From the NCBI GenBank assembly GCA_003557545.1, contig PWOD01000169.1, positions 1 to 9,342 on the forward strand: a DNA stretch of 9,342 nt, given 5' to 3'. This DNA is from a bacterium. Its GTDB lineage: Bacteria; T1Sed10-126. A program made the position numbers and the translations under genes. Below are positions 1 through 5,803 of this stretch, piece after piece (the stretch's first letter is position 1; every line of letters begins with the position of its first letter). The notes beneath the pieces were generated by a model that saw nothing but the letters and a program-made list of their open reading frames with translations, did no database searches and had not been told where the DNA came from.

Positions 1-717
1 AACTATGCCCGCGCCGTCACCACCGGCTGCCGGCAGGCCGGGACTATAGCAATGGTTGGCGATGGAGCGGCGCCGGAAAAATACAAACTGGGTCTGGAAG
101 CAATAGCCCGGCTGGAAGGCCGGGGAATACCAATATTTAAACCACGAGCCAGACTGACCGACCTGTCGGCACGGATAGCCGCGGCAGAACAGTCCGGGAC
201 CACGGCCTGGGGCATCGATATCGATGGCGCCGGACACCGCTGTATGGAAAGAAAAGCTCAGGCAACTGAATTTTATCCGGTGAGCACTCTAAAAAAACTA
301 AAACAGCAGTCAACTCTTAAATTTCTGATAAAAGGCATATTAAGCGTTGAAGATGCCGTTAAAGCGGTCGAAGCCGGGGCGGATGGGCTGGTCATATCAA
401 ACCATGGCGGACGTATAGCAAACAGCCATCCTGCTGGAATTGAGCTGCTTCCTATGATCGCCAGACAGTTAAAAGGTCAGCTCCCACTGCTGGTTGACGG
501 TGGCTTCAGATCAGCCGAAGACCTGTTCAAAGCACTGGCCCTGGGGGCCGATGCGATATTGATCGGCCGGCCGATAATGATTGCTGCCGTGGGCGGCGGG
601 GCAGACGCGGTTCAACTCTACCTGGAAAATCTCAAGCAGGAACTAATTCAACTCTGCCGGCGCACAGCGACCCGGTCGATTGATCAGTTAACTCCAGATA
701 ACTTAATAAAAACTTAA
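1..717 (+). CDS. FMN-dependent alpha-hydroxy-acid oxidising protein, 5' end cut off by the window
   Basis: The reading frame is open from the first base to the TAA at 715-717, giving 238 visible residues. About 100 N-terminal residues of a ~340-residue family member lie upstream, so the ATG at 52 is internal. Visible family motifs are the AGT..MVGDG stretch (about 37-66), the FMN-contacting lysine in FLIKGI (322-339), the SNHGGR motif with the catalytic histidine and the substrate-binding arginine (397-414), and the phosphate-binding DGGFRS followed by ALALGADAILIGRP near the C-terminus. Family enzymes are cytosolic TIM barrels that oxidise 2-hydroxy acids such as lactate with FMN. The overall pattern fits the shorter version common in anaerobic Bacillota rather than lactate oxidase proper, so substrate and electron acceptor cannot be assigned. 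The usual LD after HGGR is replaced by AN. The gene is followed by a 189-bp gap, so it is probably the end of its own transcription unit. Confidence 0.88.
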   Translation, partial: NYARAVTTGCRQAGTIAMVGDGAAPEKYKLGLEAIARLEGRGIPIFKPRARLTDLSARIAAAEQSGTTAWGIDIDGAGHRCMERKAQATEFYPVSTLKKLKQQSTLKFLIKGILSVEDAVKAVEAGADGLVISNHGGRIANSHPAGIELLPMIARQLKGQLPLLVDGGFRSAEDLFKALALGADAILIGRPIMIAAVGGGADAVQLYLENLKQELIQLCRRTATRSIDQLTPDNLIKT

Positions 718-760
718 TTAAGCTAAATTTTTTCAAATGACTACACTTTTACTGCTTTTT

Positions 761-790
761 TTGATAAATTAAGTAGGTTGATTTTATGTA
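761..790 (+). promoter_or_regulatory. Weak promoter candidate upstream of the comEA-like gene
   Basis: TTGATA at 761-766 and TATGTA at 785-790 are 18 bp apart, a loose match to a sigma-70-type promoter in an AT-rich gap. It is the best pair I found between the upstream stop codon and the leader hairpins, but the -10 match is poor. Confidence 0.25.
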
Positions 791-793
791 CAA

Positions 794-821
794 TTCTCGG
801 GGGAGAGTAACAACCCGGGGA
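794..821 (+). promoter_or_regulatory. GC-rich leader hairpin 1 upstream of comEA
   Basis: TTCTCGGG at 794-801 can pair with CCCGGGGA at 814-821 (8 bp, two of them G-U), leaving a 12-nt purine-rich loop at 802-813. No T-run follows, so it is not an intrinsic terminator. I do not recognise it as a known riboswitch class. Confidence 0.35.
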
Positions 822-830
822 ATATCTACT

Positions 831-849
831 ATTTAAACTGAGTTTAAAT
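831..849 (+). promoter_or_regulatory. Perfect inverted repeat, possible operator, upstream of comEA
   Basis: ATTTAAACTGAGTTTAAAT has perfect 8-bp arms around a central TGA. It lies 58 bp upstream of the comEA start. The form suits a dimeric repressor or activator site, or a small AT-rich hairpin. No second copy was noticed elsewhere in the window. Confidence 0.4.
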
Positions 850-857
850 AACAACAA

Positions 858-889
858 GGAATGGAGATTAGTTCTGTCTATTCCATTTC
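858..889 (+). promoter_or_regulatory. Leader hairpin 3, abutting the comEA ribosome binding site
   Basis: GGAATGGAG (858-866) pairs with TTCCATTTC (881-889) over 9 bp, two of them G-U, with a 14-nt loop. The stem ends two bases before the AGGAAG ribosome binding site at 891-896, so its folding could affect comEA translation. GGAAT/ATTCC is a competing register. Confidence 0.35.
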
Positions 890-890
890 A

Positions 891-896
891 AGGAAG
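891..896 (+). promoter_or_regulatory. Ribosome binding site that decides the comEA start
   Basis: AGGAAG lies 10 nt before the ATG at 907. The alternative in-frame TTG at 898 would leave a spacing of only 1 nt, so 907 is preferred. Confidence 0.6.
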
Positions 897-906
897 TTTG
901 ACTGGC

Positions 907-1359
907 ATGAATACTGTTCAAAAAATATTAACCGTTTTGCTGATAGTTGCACTGTTCGGTTCACTACATGGAATCTATCTATACACGGAAAGCCTGGGTT
1001 CTAACAATCGAGAGCGAACAACTGGTCCTTCGCTCTTTCAAACTATTGATGCTGATCCGGTGCCGCTGCCCAATCGTCGTGATTTACCCCGGACCAGTTT
1101 TCAACTGCAGGAACTTTCAGAACAGCAACAACGGCAGGTCCGGTTACAGCTGGCTGTCGATTTAAACGAAGCCAGCGCGGATCAATTAACAACATTGCAC
1201 AGAGTTGGACAGGCCACTGCTAACAATATCGTCCAGCATCGCCAGCAACACGGGCCGTTCAGCTCACTGGAAGAATTAACTGAAGTTTCTGGAATAGGTC
1301 CGGCCACCATTGAGCACTGGCGCGGACATGTTCGGATCGGCAACCGTCTAATAGAATGA
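907..1359 (+). CDS. ComEA-like membrane-anchored helix-hairpin-helix DNA-binding protein
   Basis: This is a 150-residue protein starting at ATG 907. A hydrophobic segment at residues 5-25 looks like an uncleaved signal anchor. A polar, Pro/Arg/Gln-rich linker follows, and residues 84-142 form the ComEA-type tandem helix-hairpin-helix: VDLNEAS, the first hairpin HRVGQATA (98-105), GPFSSLEEL and the second hairpin VSGIGPAT (127-134). In ComEA this domain binds double-stranded DNA without sequence specificity outside the cytoplasmic membrane and passes it to the ComEC channel during transformation. The protein lacks room for the SLBB domain found between anchor and DNA-binding domain in Bacillus ComEA, so it resembles the short form. 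A ComEC-like hydrolase gene starts 48 bp downstream, which supports a competence or DNA-handling role. Small HhH proteins of this type also occur in bacteria with no known competence, so function is inferred. Confidence 0.85.
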   Translation: MNTVQKILTVLLIVALFGSLHGIYLYTESLGSNNRERTTGPSLFQTIDADPVPLPNRRDLPRTSFQLQELSEQQQRQVRLQLAVDLNEASADQLTTLHRVGQATANNIVQHRQQHGPFSSLEELTEVSGIGPATIEHWRGHVRIGNRLIE

Positions 1360-1391
1360 ACGATCTAAGCCGGTTTAACAGCAGTTTTAAT

Positions 1392-1402
1392 GGAGGAAAG
1401 GA
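1392..1402 (+). promoter_or_regulatory. Ribosome binding site that sets the start of the MBL gene
   Basis: GGAGGAAAGGA lies between a possible upstream ATG at 1390 and the ATG at 1408. AAAGGA ends 5 nt before 1408 and GGAGG ends 11 nt before it, so the ATG at 1390 cannot use it and 1408 is the likely start. Confidence 0.7.
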
Positions 1403-1407
1403 TAATC

Positions 1408-2511
1408 ATGGACAGTTTTGAAAACTATCGACGTGCTAAAGAGATCTACGGAGGACGGGTTGGTAAGAGCAGCAATCTAAAGGGTTGGTTTGTAGTTATT
1501 CTGCTGGCTTTCTTCACCCTCACGGCATGGATCTTTGCCTATCAGGGTTATACCCTGGATAGAGCTATCGAAGAAACTGCTTTCCAACCCCGGGGGTTCG
1601 ATCCCTTTGCTGATGCACGGGCCGATATTCCCCTGGAACCGGGGGTACTGCTGACCGAACGAAAACCCCATGAACTGGCCGTAGTATTTCTTGACGTTGG
1701 TCAGGGGGATGCAATTTTCATCCAAACTCCAATGAACCAGAATATCCTGATCGATGCCGGTGAAGGTGGTAGTCCCGACTTCGAGAGAGCACGCCGGGTA
1801 TTTGCCGGTGAACGAATGATACTGCCCTTTCTTGCGCGCAATAAAATCGACCGGCTTGATTATTTCATTGCAACTCATCCCCACAGCGATCATATCGGCG
1901 GGGCCCAGACAATCCTTTCTGAAATCCCGGTTGAAGAGCTCTGGATATCCGGCTATGAACATCCCACCAGCTCTAACCTTGAAATGCTGCAGGCCGCCCA
2001 GCGGCAGAACACAATGATCCGGGCACCCCAGGAGATTGGTGGTGATCTGTATCCCGGGATTGAACTGGAGCTGGACGGTAATGTCAAAGGCTGGCTACTC
2101 TACACCAATCCTGAAGCCAGCAATGTCAACAACTCCAGTCTTGTCTTACTGTTTTATTATGGCGATAACAGCATCTTATTAACCGGTGATCTGGAATTTC
2201 CCGGTGAAGAAGCAATGATTAAACAGTGGGGAGAACAGCTTGATATTGATATTTTAAAGGTTGGGCACCACGGTAGCGCCAACACATCAACCGGCAGCAA
2301 CTTTGCTAATTTTGTTAAACCCCGCCACTCAGTTTTTACAGTTGGAGAATATAACACCTACGGACATCCCTCACCGGAGGTTGTAGATCGCTTACGGCGG
2401 CTCGGTTCAGAAATCCACCGAACCGACCGGGATGGGACGATTTTCGGATTCCTGGACGGTCAGAACGTGCGTATAACCAATCGTAAAGATCTGGGTGTTG
2501 TAGTCGACTGA
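1408..2511 (+). CDS. Membrane-anchored ComEC/Rec2-type metallo-beta-lactamase hydrolase
   Basis: The product has 367 residues from ATG 1408. A short basic cytosolic N-terminus is followed by one transmembrane segment (about 26-46), a linker, and a metallo-beta-lactamase domain from residue 90 on. Family motifs are FLDVGQGDA (94-102), the metal-binding HPHSDH (157-162), LLTGD with its metal-ligand aspartate (257-261), GHHGS (286-290), YGHP (318-321) and the TDRDGTI signature (339-345). This order is that of the C-terminal domain of ComEC, thought to degrade the non-transported DNA strand. The ComEC OB-fold and multi-span competence channel are absent, so this is a stand-alone version on a single anchor, placed outside the membrane if the positively charged N-terminus stays inside. 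All metal-binding motifs look intact, so it should be active. The GYF_2 gene follows after 49 bp. Phosphodiesterase or nuclease activity is inferred from family; the actual substrate is unknown. Confidence 0.85.
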   Translation: MDSFENYRRAKEIYGGRVGKSSNLKGWFVVILLAFFTLTAWIFAYQGYTLDRAIEETAFQPRGFDPFADARADIPLEPGVLLTERKPHELAVVFLDVGQGDAIFIQTPMNQNILIDAGEGGSPDFERARRVFAGERMILPFLARNKIDRLDYFIATHPHSDHIGGAQTILSEIPVEELWISGYEHPTSSNLEMLQAAQRQNTMIRAPQEIGGDLYPGIELELDGNVKGWLLYTNPEASNVNNSSLVLLFYYGDNSILLTGDLEFPGEEAMIKQWGEQLDIDILKVGHHGSANTSTGSNFANFVKPRHSVFTVGEYNTYGHPSPEVVDRLRRLGSEIHRTDRDGTIFGFLDGQNVRITNRKDLGVVVD

Positions 2512-2560
2512 ATCTAACTATCTGGCGGTTTATGGATAATTTTCCAATGGAGTCAATATA

Positions 2561-2956
2561 ATGACCGAATGGTATATTTATGAAGATCAAGAGGTCCACG
2601 GACCCTTTGAATATGATAACCTCTGCGAAAAGATTGGTCCCAAAACCCTGGTCTGTCCGGCCGGGACAGAAAACTGGGAGCAGGCCGGGAAACTGGAACA
2701 GCTGGCTGGCTGTTTTGAATCCCAAACTGCAGCAACTCCAACCCCAAAAAATGAAGCTGAATCGACCGCCCGACCTGAAGTTCTTCCTGAACCAACCCTG
2801 GAAGCTCTTAGAACTATCTGTCAGCATGCAACCAGCGCGGATTTACAACGGCAGTACCGGGAGTTCTGGGATAGCTATGACCGTCAAGAACAACGTATAA
2901 TCAGAAATGAACTGGGAAATCGAGGGGACTGGGACGAACTTGTTGAAGATGACTAG
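2561..2956 (+). CDS. Small GYF_2-domain protein of unknown function
   Basis: The protein has 131 residues. The start is ATG 2561, with TGGAG at 2548-2552, 8 nt upstream. Residues 3-51 match the GYF_2 (DUF4339) pattern: WYIYEDQEVHGPFEYDNL, then KTLVCPAGTENWEQAGKLEQL, with the typical WY, GPF and W-AG positions. GYF_2 domains are thought to bind peptides or proteins and are often found near membrane or secretion proteins. A Pro/Thr/Ala/Glu-rich linker (about 54-78) leads to a charged, probably helical C-terminal region (79-131) that I do not recognise. There is no signal peptide or membrane segment, so it should be cytosolic. It is third in a same-strand run after the ComEA-like and ComEC-like genes, so it may be an adaptor for that system, but this rests on position only. 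Its last bases overlap a possible 38-codon ORF. Confidence 0.7.
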   Translation: MTEWYIYEDQEVHGPFEYDNLCEKIGPKTLVCPAGTENWEQAGKLEQLAGCFESQTAATPTPKNEAESTARPEVLPEPTLEALRTICQHATSADLQRQYREFWDSYDRQEQRIIRNELGNRGDWDELVEDD

Positions 2957-3065
2957 GCTGAAAATTCTCCGGGATGAAGCTAAACGATTGGGCCCTTTAC
3001 TACTAACATATTTTAACTCCACGCCTTTAGAAGATTTCAAGCACGATAAATTGATTTTTTCTTAG
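2949..3065 (+). CDS. Possible 38-residue small protein between the GYF_2 and Maf genes
   Basis: ATG 2949 overlaps the GYF_2 stop in ATGACTAG, and the frame stays open to TAG 3063-3065, ten bases before the Maf start at 3076. The peptide begins MTRLKILRDEAKRLGPLLL and ends DFKHDKLIFS, which reads like an amphipathic helix with mixed charge rather than random low-complexity sequence. It fills almost all of the 119-bp gap and would give a coupled translation chain from GYF_2 to Maf. Against it: it is short, has only a poor ribosome binding site (GAAG directly before the ATG; an in-frame TTG lies at 2943), and I do not recognise the sequence. No function is proposed. Confidence 0.35.
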   Translation: MTRLKILRDEAKRLGPLLLTYFNSTPLEDFKHDKLIFS

Positions 3066-3075
3066 CTGATCCTCC

Positions 3076-4542
3076 ATGCCGGTAAAAAAGGCCCGGATTA
3101 ATGGTTATTACCTGGCCTCAGACCCCCATCTTGGTAGAGTTCATTCGATCTATGACCCGCTGGTTGAAGCCGCCCGGCTGTTACCTGAAAACCTCCCGGC
3201 CGACCACACATATTTAGTACTGGGTGCCGGACTGGGTTATCTGCTCAAACAGCTGGCGAACCAGGCTCCTAACAGCCGGGTGGCGGTTTTTGATCCCTAT
3301 CCCGAGCTGCTGGAAACCGGTAGACAACTTGGCATCTGGAGTCCTGATAGCTTTTCCGAAATCAAGATTTACAACCGTCCAGACTGTTCCCTGGAACAGC
3401 TTGCAGAGTTTTTTTCGCTCCAGCAATCACCGGTTTATAAACTGATAAAATGGCCTGAGTATATTCAGAAAAAACCGCAGTTTTTCAAGCGGCTCCTCCA
3501 ACTATTAAAACAACTGCAGGAGTTTCAGAATCTCAACCTTCAGACTCTCCGGAGGAACGGCCGACGATGGTTGAAAAACTTTCGGAAAAATCTACCCGGA
3601 TTGGTCAATCACAAACAACCGGATTTCAGTTCGATCGACAGCGGAATTGCACTGATTGGGGCTGGTCCTTCCCTTGAACAGCAGCTCGACTGGCTAAAAC
3701 TCAATCGAACGAAACTAACCGTCATCGCAGTTAATACGGCCGGCCCGATCTTACAAAATAACAACCTTGAACCAGACCTGCTGGTGGCAGTCGATTCCCA
3801 TCCTTTAATCTACGAAGACCTGGTTAACAGTCCGCGCTGTCCCCTGCTGCTCAGCCCGTTTGTCGATCCCCGAATTTTTCTCAAATACCAGCAGTTAACC
3901 CCAACCGGAATGTTGAGTTTTGACTCCCCCCTCACCGGCTGGCTTCAGACTGCTCCTTTTCTCCCCCAGATGCGGGCAGGAGGCACCGTTACCGCCACCT
4001 GTGCCGAATTCTTTTCACGGCTAACCAACAGTCCTATCTACCTGCTGGGGACTGATATGGCAGCAACCGCCGGCTACTACGCAGCTGGAACCTGGCGAAC
4101 CAAAAAACTTCTTCAACAAACTTCTCGCTTCGAACAGTTAGGTCAACTCCATCAGCGATGGAAAAAAGTAAAAATTCCACGGGATCCGAACCACTCCCCC
4201 TTAACTCGTGAACAACGCTGGTTTGAAAGTTTTGTCTGCCGGCGGACTCCAGGAAGATTTGTTATTCCAGACCCCTGCCCGGACTGGTGGAAAGGTCCCC
4301 GGGCCAGACCGAAAGTTAGTGGAAAATCCGCAAAGCGCCTCGGTTTTGTCCGGCCACCCAAAAAACTCCTCAACAACTGGGTTAAAGAGCAGTACCAGCA
4401 GCTTAAAAACCTCTGTTCCGGGCGGACAGTTGGGGACGACTGGGAAAGCTTCAATTTTTGGAATCAGCAGCTGTTCGAGGATCCGGAAAACCAGCTGCTC
4501 CGCTGGGAAAATAGTTTTGCCGATCTACTTTCTCGACTTTAA
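3076..4542 (+). CDS. Maf/DUF115-family (MptE-like fold) motility-associated glycosyltransferase-like protein
   Basis: The protein has 488 residues. ATG 3076 is the first possible start, because an in-frame TGA sits at 3067-3069, yet no ribosome binding site precedes it. The N-terminal part (to about 170) has HSIYDPLVEAARLL and the nucleotide-fold-like YLVLGAGLGYLLKQL (46-60). The central DUF115 domain has IGAGPSLE (194-201), VAVDSHP (237-243), AGGTVTATCAEFF (301-313) and LLGTDMA (323-329). These match Maf proteins, which transfer CMP-activated pseudaminic or legionaminic acid to flagellin serines and threonines in the cytosol. The related 6-hydroxymethylpterin diphosphokinase MptE shares the fold, and automated annotation often uses that name. 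The C-terminal 100 residues are rich in basic, Pro and Trp residues and probably helical at the end. An aminotransferase and a NeuB homologue follow, which favours glycosylation over pterin chemistry. Acceptor protein and sugar are inferred. Confidence 0.78.
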   Translation: MPVKKARINGYYLASDPHLGRVHSIYDPLVEAARLLPENLPADHTYLVLGAGLGYLLKQLANQAPNSRVAVFDPYPELLETGRQLGIWSPDSFSEIKIYNRPDCSLEQLAEFFSLQQSPVYKLIKWPEYIQKKPQFFKRLLQLLKQLQEFQNLNLQTLRRNGRRWLKNFRKNLPGLVNHKQPDFSSIDSGIALIGAGPSLEQQLDWLKLNRTKLTVIAVNTAGPILQNNNLEPDLLVAVDSHPLIYEDLVNSPRCPLLLSPFVDPRIFLKYQQLTPTGMLSFDSPLTGWLQTAPFLPQMRAGGTVTATCAEFFSRLTNSPIYLLGTDMAATAGYYAAGTWRTKKLLQQTSRFEQLGQLHQRWKKVKIPRDPNHSPLTREQRWFESFVCRRTPGRFVIPDPCPDWWKGPRARPKVSGKSAKRLGFVRPPKKLLNNWVKEQYQQLKNLCSGRTVGDDWESFNFWNQQLFEDPENQLLRWENSFADLLSRL

Positions 4543-4579
4543 ATCCCCAAACTTCTCCCCCGGCCTCTCCCCGTTACTC

Positions 4580-4608
4580 TTGTTATTTTAAGCAATGGTA
4601 ACTATAAT
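4580..4608 (+). promoter_or_regulatory. Sigma-70-type promoter for the aminotransferase-NeuB pair
   Basis: TTGTTA (4580-4585) and a consensus TATAAT (4603-4608) are separated by 17 bp, the optimal spacing. Transcription would start near 4615, giving a leader of about 65 nt. This is the best promoter match in the window and suggests the pair can be expressed separately from the Maf gene. Confidence 0.6.
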
Positions 4609-4643
4609 CATTAACTTTAAAAGCTAATATGATTTTAATTACC

Positions 4644-4658
4644 TTCCTGATTCAGGAA
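4644..4658 (+). promoter_or_regulatory. 15-bp inverted repeat downstream of the promoter, possible operator
   Basis: TTCCTGATTCAGGAA has perfect 7-bp arms around a central T. It lies about 30 nt after the predicted transcription start and 23 nt before the start codon at 4682, a position where a bound repressor would block transcription. As RNA it could form a 6-bp hairpin with a 3-nt loop. Confidence 0.4.
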
Positions 4659-4670
4659 AAACATAGAAAA

Positions 4671-4676
4671 GGGTGA
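4671..4676 (+). promoter_or_regulatory. GGTGA-type ribosome binding site favouring TTG 4682
   Basis: GGGTGA fits the anti-Shine-Dalgarno extension (GGTGA) and ends 5 nt before TTG 4682. The GTG at 4673 lies inside this element, which makes it a less likely start. Confidence 0.45.
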
Positions 4677-4681
4677 AAAAC

Positions 4682-5782
4682 TTGCAGGTACCTACATTAA
4701 ATTTAAAGAAACAGTATGAGCTGATCAAACCGGAAATAGATAGTGCGCTGCAGGAGGTTATTGATCAAACAGCCTTTATCCTGGGGCCGGCGGTGGAAAG
4801 ATTTGAAAAGGCTTTTTCCGGCTATTGCCAGGTCGACGAAACCATTGGTCTTAACAGCGGTACCGCGGCATTACAGCTACTTTACGAAGCTGTGGGGATT
4901 AAACGGGGAGACGAAGTTATTACCACCCCCTTCACCTTTATTGCAACGGTTGAACCCCTGGTACATATGGGAGTTAAACCGGTTTTTGTTGATATCGATC
5001 CTGATACCTATAATCTTGATCCCCGGCTTATCGAAGAAAAGATTACTGAAAATACAACTGCTATCATGGCGGTTCATCTCTACGGTCATCCCGCTCCCAT
5101 GGACGAACTGGCTGAAATCTGTAAAAAACATGATCTGCTGCTATTAGAAGATGCTGCCCAATCCCACGGCGCAACCTACAAAGGGCGGCCGGTTGGAGGA
5201 CTTGCCCGGGGTGGGGCTTTTAGTTTTTATCCCGGCAAAAATCTGGGCGCTTTTGGTGATGCCGGAGCCGTTACTACCGATGACCCCCAGCTTGCCCAAA
5301 AGATTCGGGATCTACGAGATCATGGAAGAGCCGGTAAATATTCACATATCATGCTGGGACACAATGAACGGATGGATGGCTTCCAGGGGGCGGTGCTTGA
5401 TGTTAAATTGAAACATCTGCAAGAATGGACGAAGATCAGACAGGAAAATGCTAACTTCTATACCAACCAGCTAAGCTCACTGCCGGTTAAAACCCCGGTG
5501 GTTGCCGACTACGCCACCCATGTTTACCACCAGTATGTCATCCAGGTCGATGACCGGGATGCAATTGTTGAGCAGCTACGAGAAGCGGGTATTGGAGCTG
5601 GAGTCCATTATCCAACTCCGCTCCACCTGCAGCCCGGACTTCAACAGCTGGGCTATTCTCCTGGCGATCTTTCGGTTTCCGAAAAAGCCGCCGACCGGGT
5701 CCTGAGTCTCCCGGTCTTCGCGCTGCTCAGTTCTGAGCAAAAAGATTACGTTGTTTCCACACTAACCGATCTACTGGGGTGA
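4682..5782 (+). CDS. DegT/DnrJ/EryC1/StrS-family PLP-dependent sugar aminotransferase
   Basis: The product has 366 residues from TTG 4682; GTG 4673 would add three. It has the full family pattern: an N-terminal VPTLNLKKQYE..K.EID, ILGPAVERFE, the PLP-phosphate site NSGTAAL, TTPFTFIATVEP, VHLYGHPAPMDEL, LLEDAAQSHGA with the aspartate and glutamine that contact PLP, and FSFYPGKNLGAFGDAGA with the Schiff-base lysine (K186), followed by the R.HG and NERMDGFQGA stretches. Length is normal and nothing is missing. Such enzymes transfer an amino group from glutamate to a keto sugar bound to a nucleotide. The neighbouring NeuB and Maf genes suggest the C4 step of pseudaminic or legionaminic acid synthesis (PseC/LegC role), but dTDP-sugar aminotransferases have the same motifs, so the exact substrate is open. 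NeuB follows after 21 bp in the same reading frame. Confidence 0.88.
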   Translation: MQVPTLNLKKQYELIKPEIDSALQEVIDQTAFILGPAVERFEKAFSGYCQVDETIGLNSGTAALQLLYEAVGIKRGDEVITTPFTFIATVEPLVHMGVKPVFVDIDPDTYNLDPRLIEEKITENTTAIMAVHLYGHPAPMDELAEICKKHDLLLLEDAAQSHGATYKGRPVGGLARGGAFSFYPGKNLGAFGDAGAVTTDDPQLAQKIRDLRDHGRAGKYSHIMLGHNERMDGFQGAVLDVKLKHLQEWTKIRQENANFYTNQLSSLPVKTPVVADYATHVYHQYVIQVDDRDAIVEQLREAGIGAGVHYPTPLHLQPGLQQLGYSPGDLSVSEKAADRVLSLPVFALLSSEQKDYVVSTLTDLLG

Positions 5783-5803
5783 ACCGGCCTGGATTTTAGC
5801 CGT

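Noticed and set aside
713-735. CTTAATTAAG palindrome followed by a T-run as a terminator for the first gene
   Set aside because: The stem is all A/T apart from its outer pair and is not directly followed by the T-run, so it would be too weak to count as an intrinsic terminator.
1477-1962. Minus-strand open frame of 161 codons inside the MBL gene
   Set aside because: It lies entirely within a gene whose metal-binding motifs are intact in the plus-strand frame, and it has no recognisable motif itself.
2336-2827. Minus-strand open frame of 163 codons across the MBL and GYF_2 genes
   Set aside because: It spans two well-supported plus-strand genes and the gap between them, and its translation shows no recognisable domain. 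It is a shadow of the real coding frames.
4208-4591. Plus-strand frame of 127 codons running past the end of the Maf gene
   Set aside because: Mostly inside the Maf gene in another frame, low-complexity Ser/Pro-rich translation, and no ribosome binding site.
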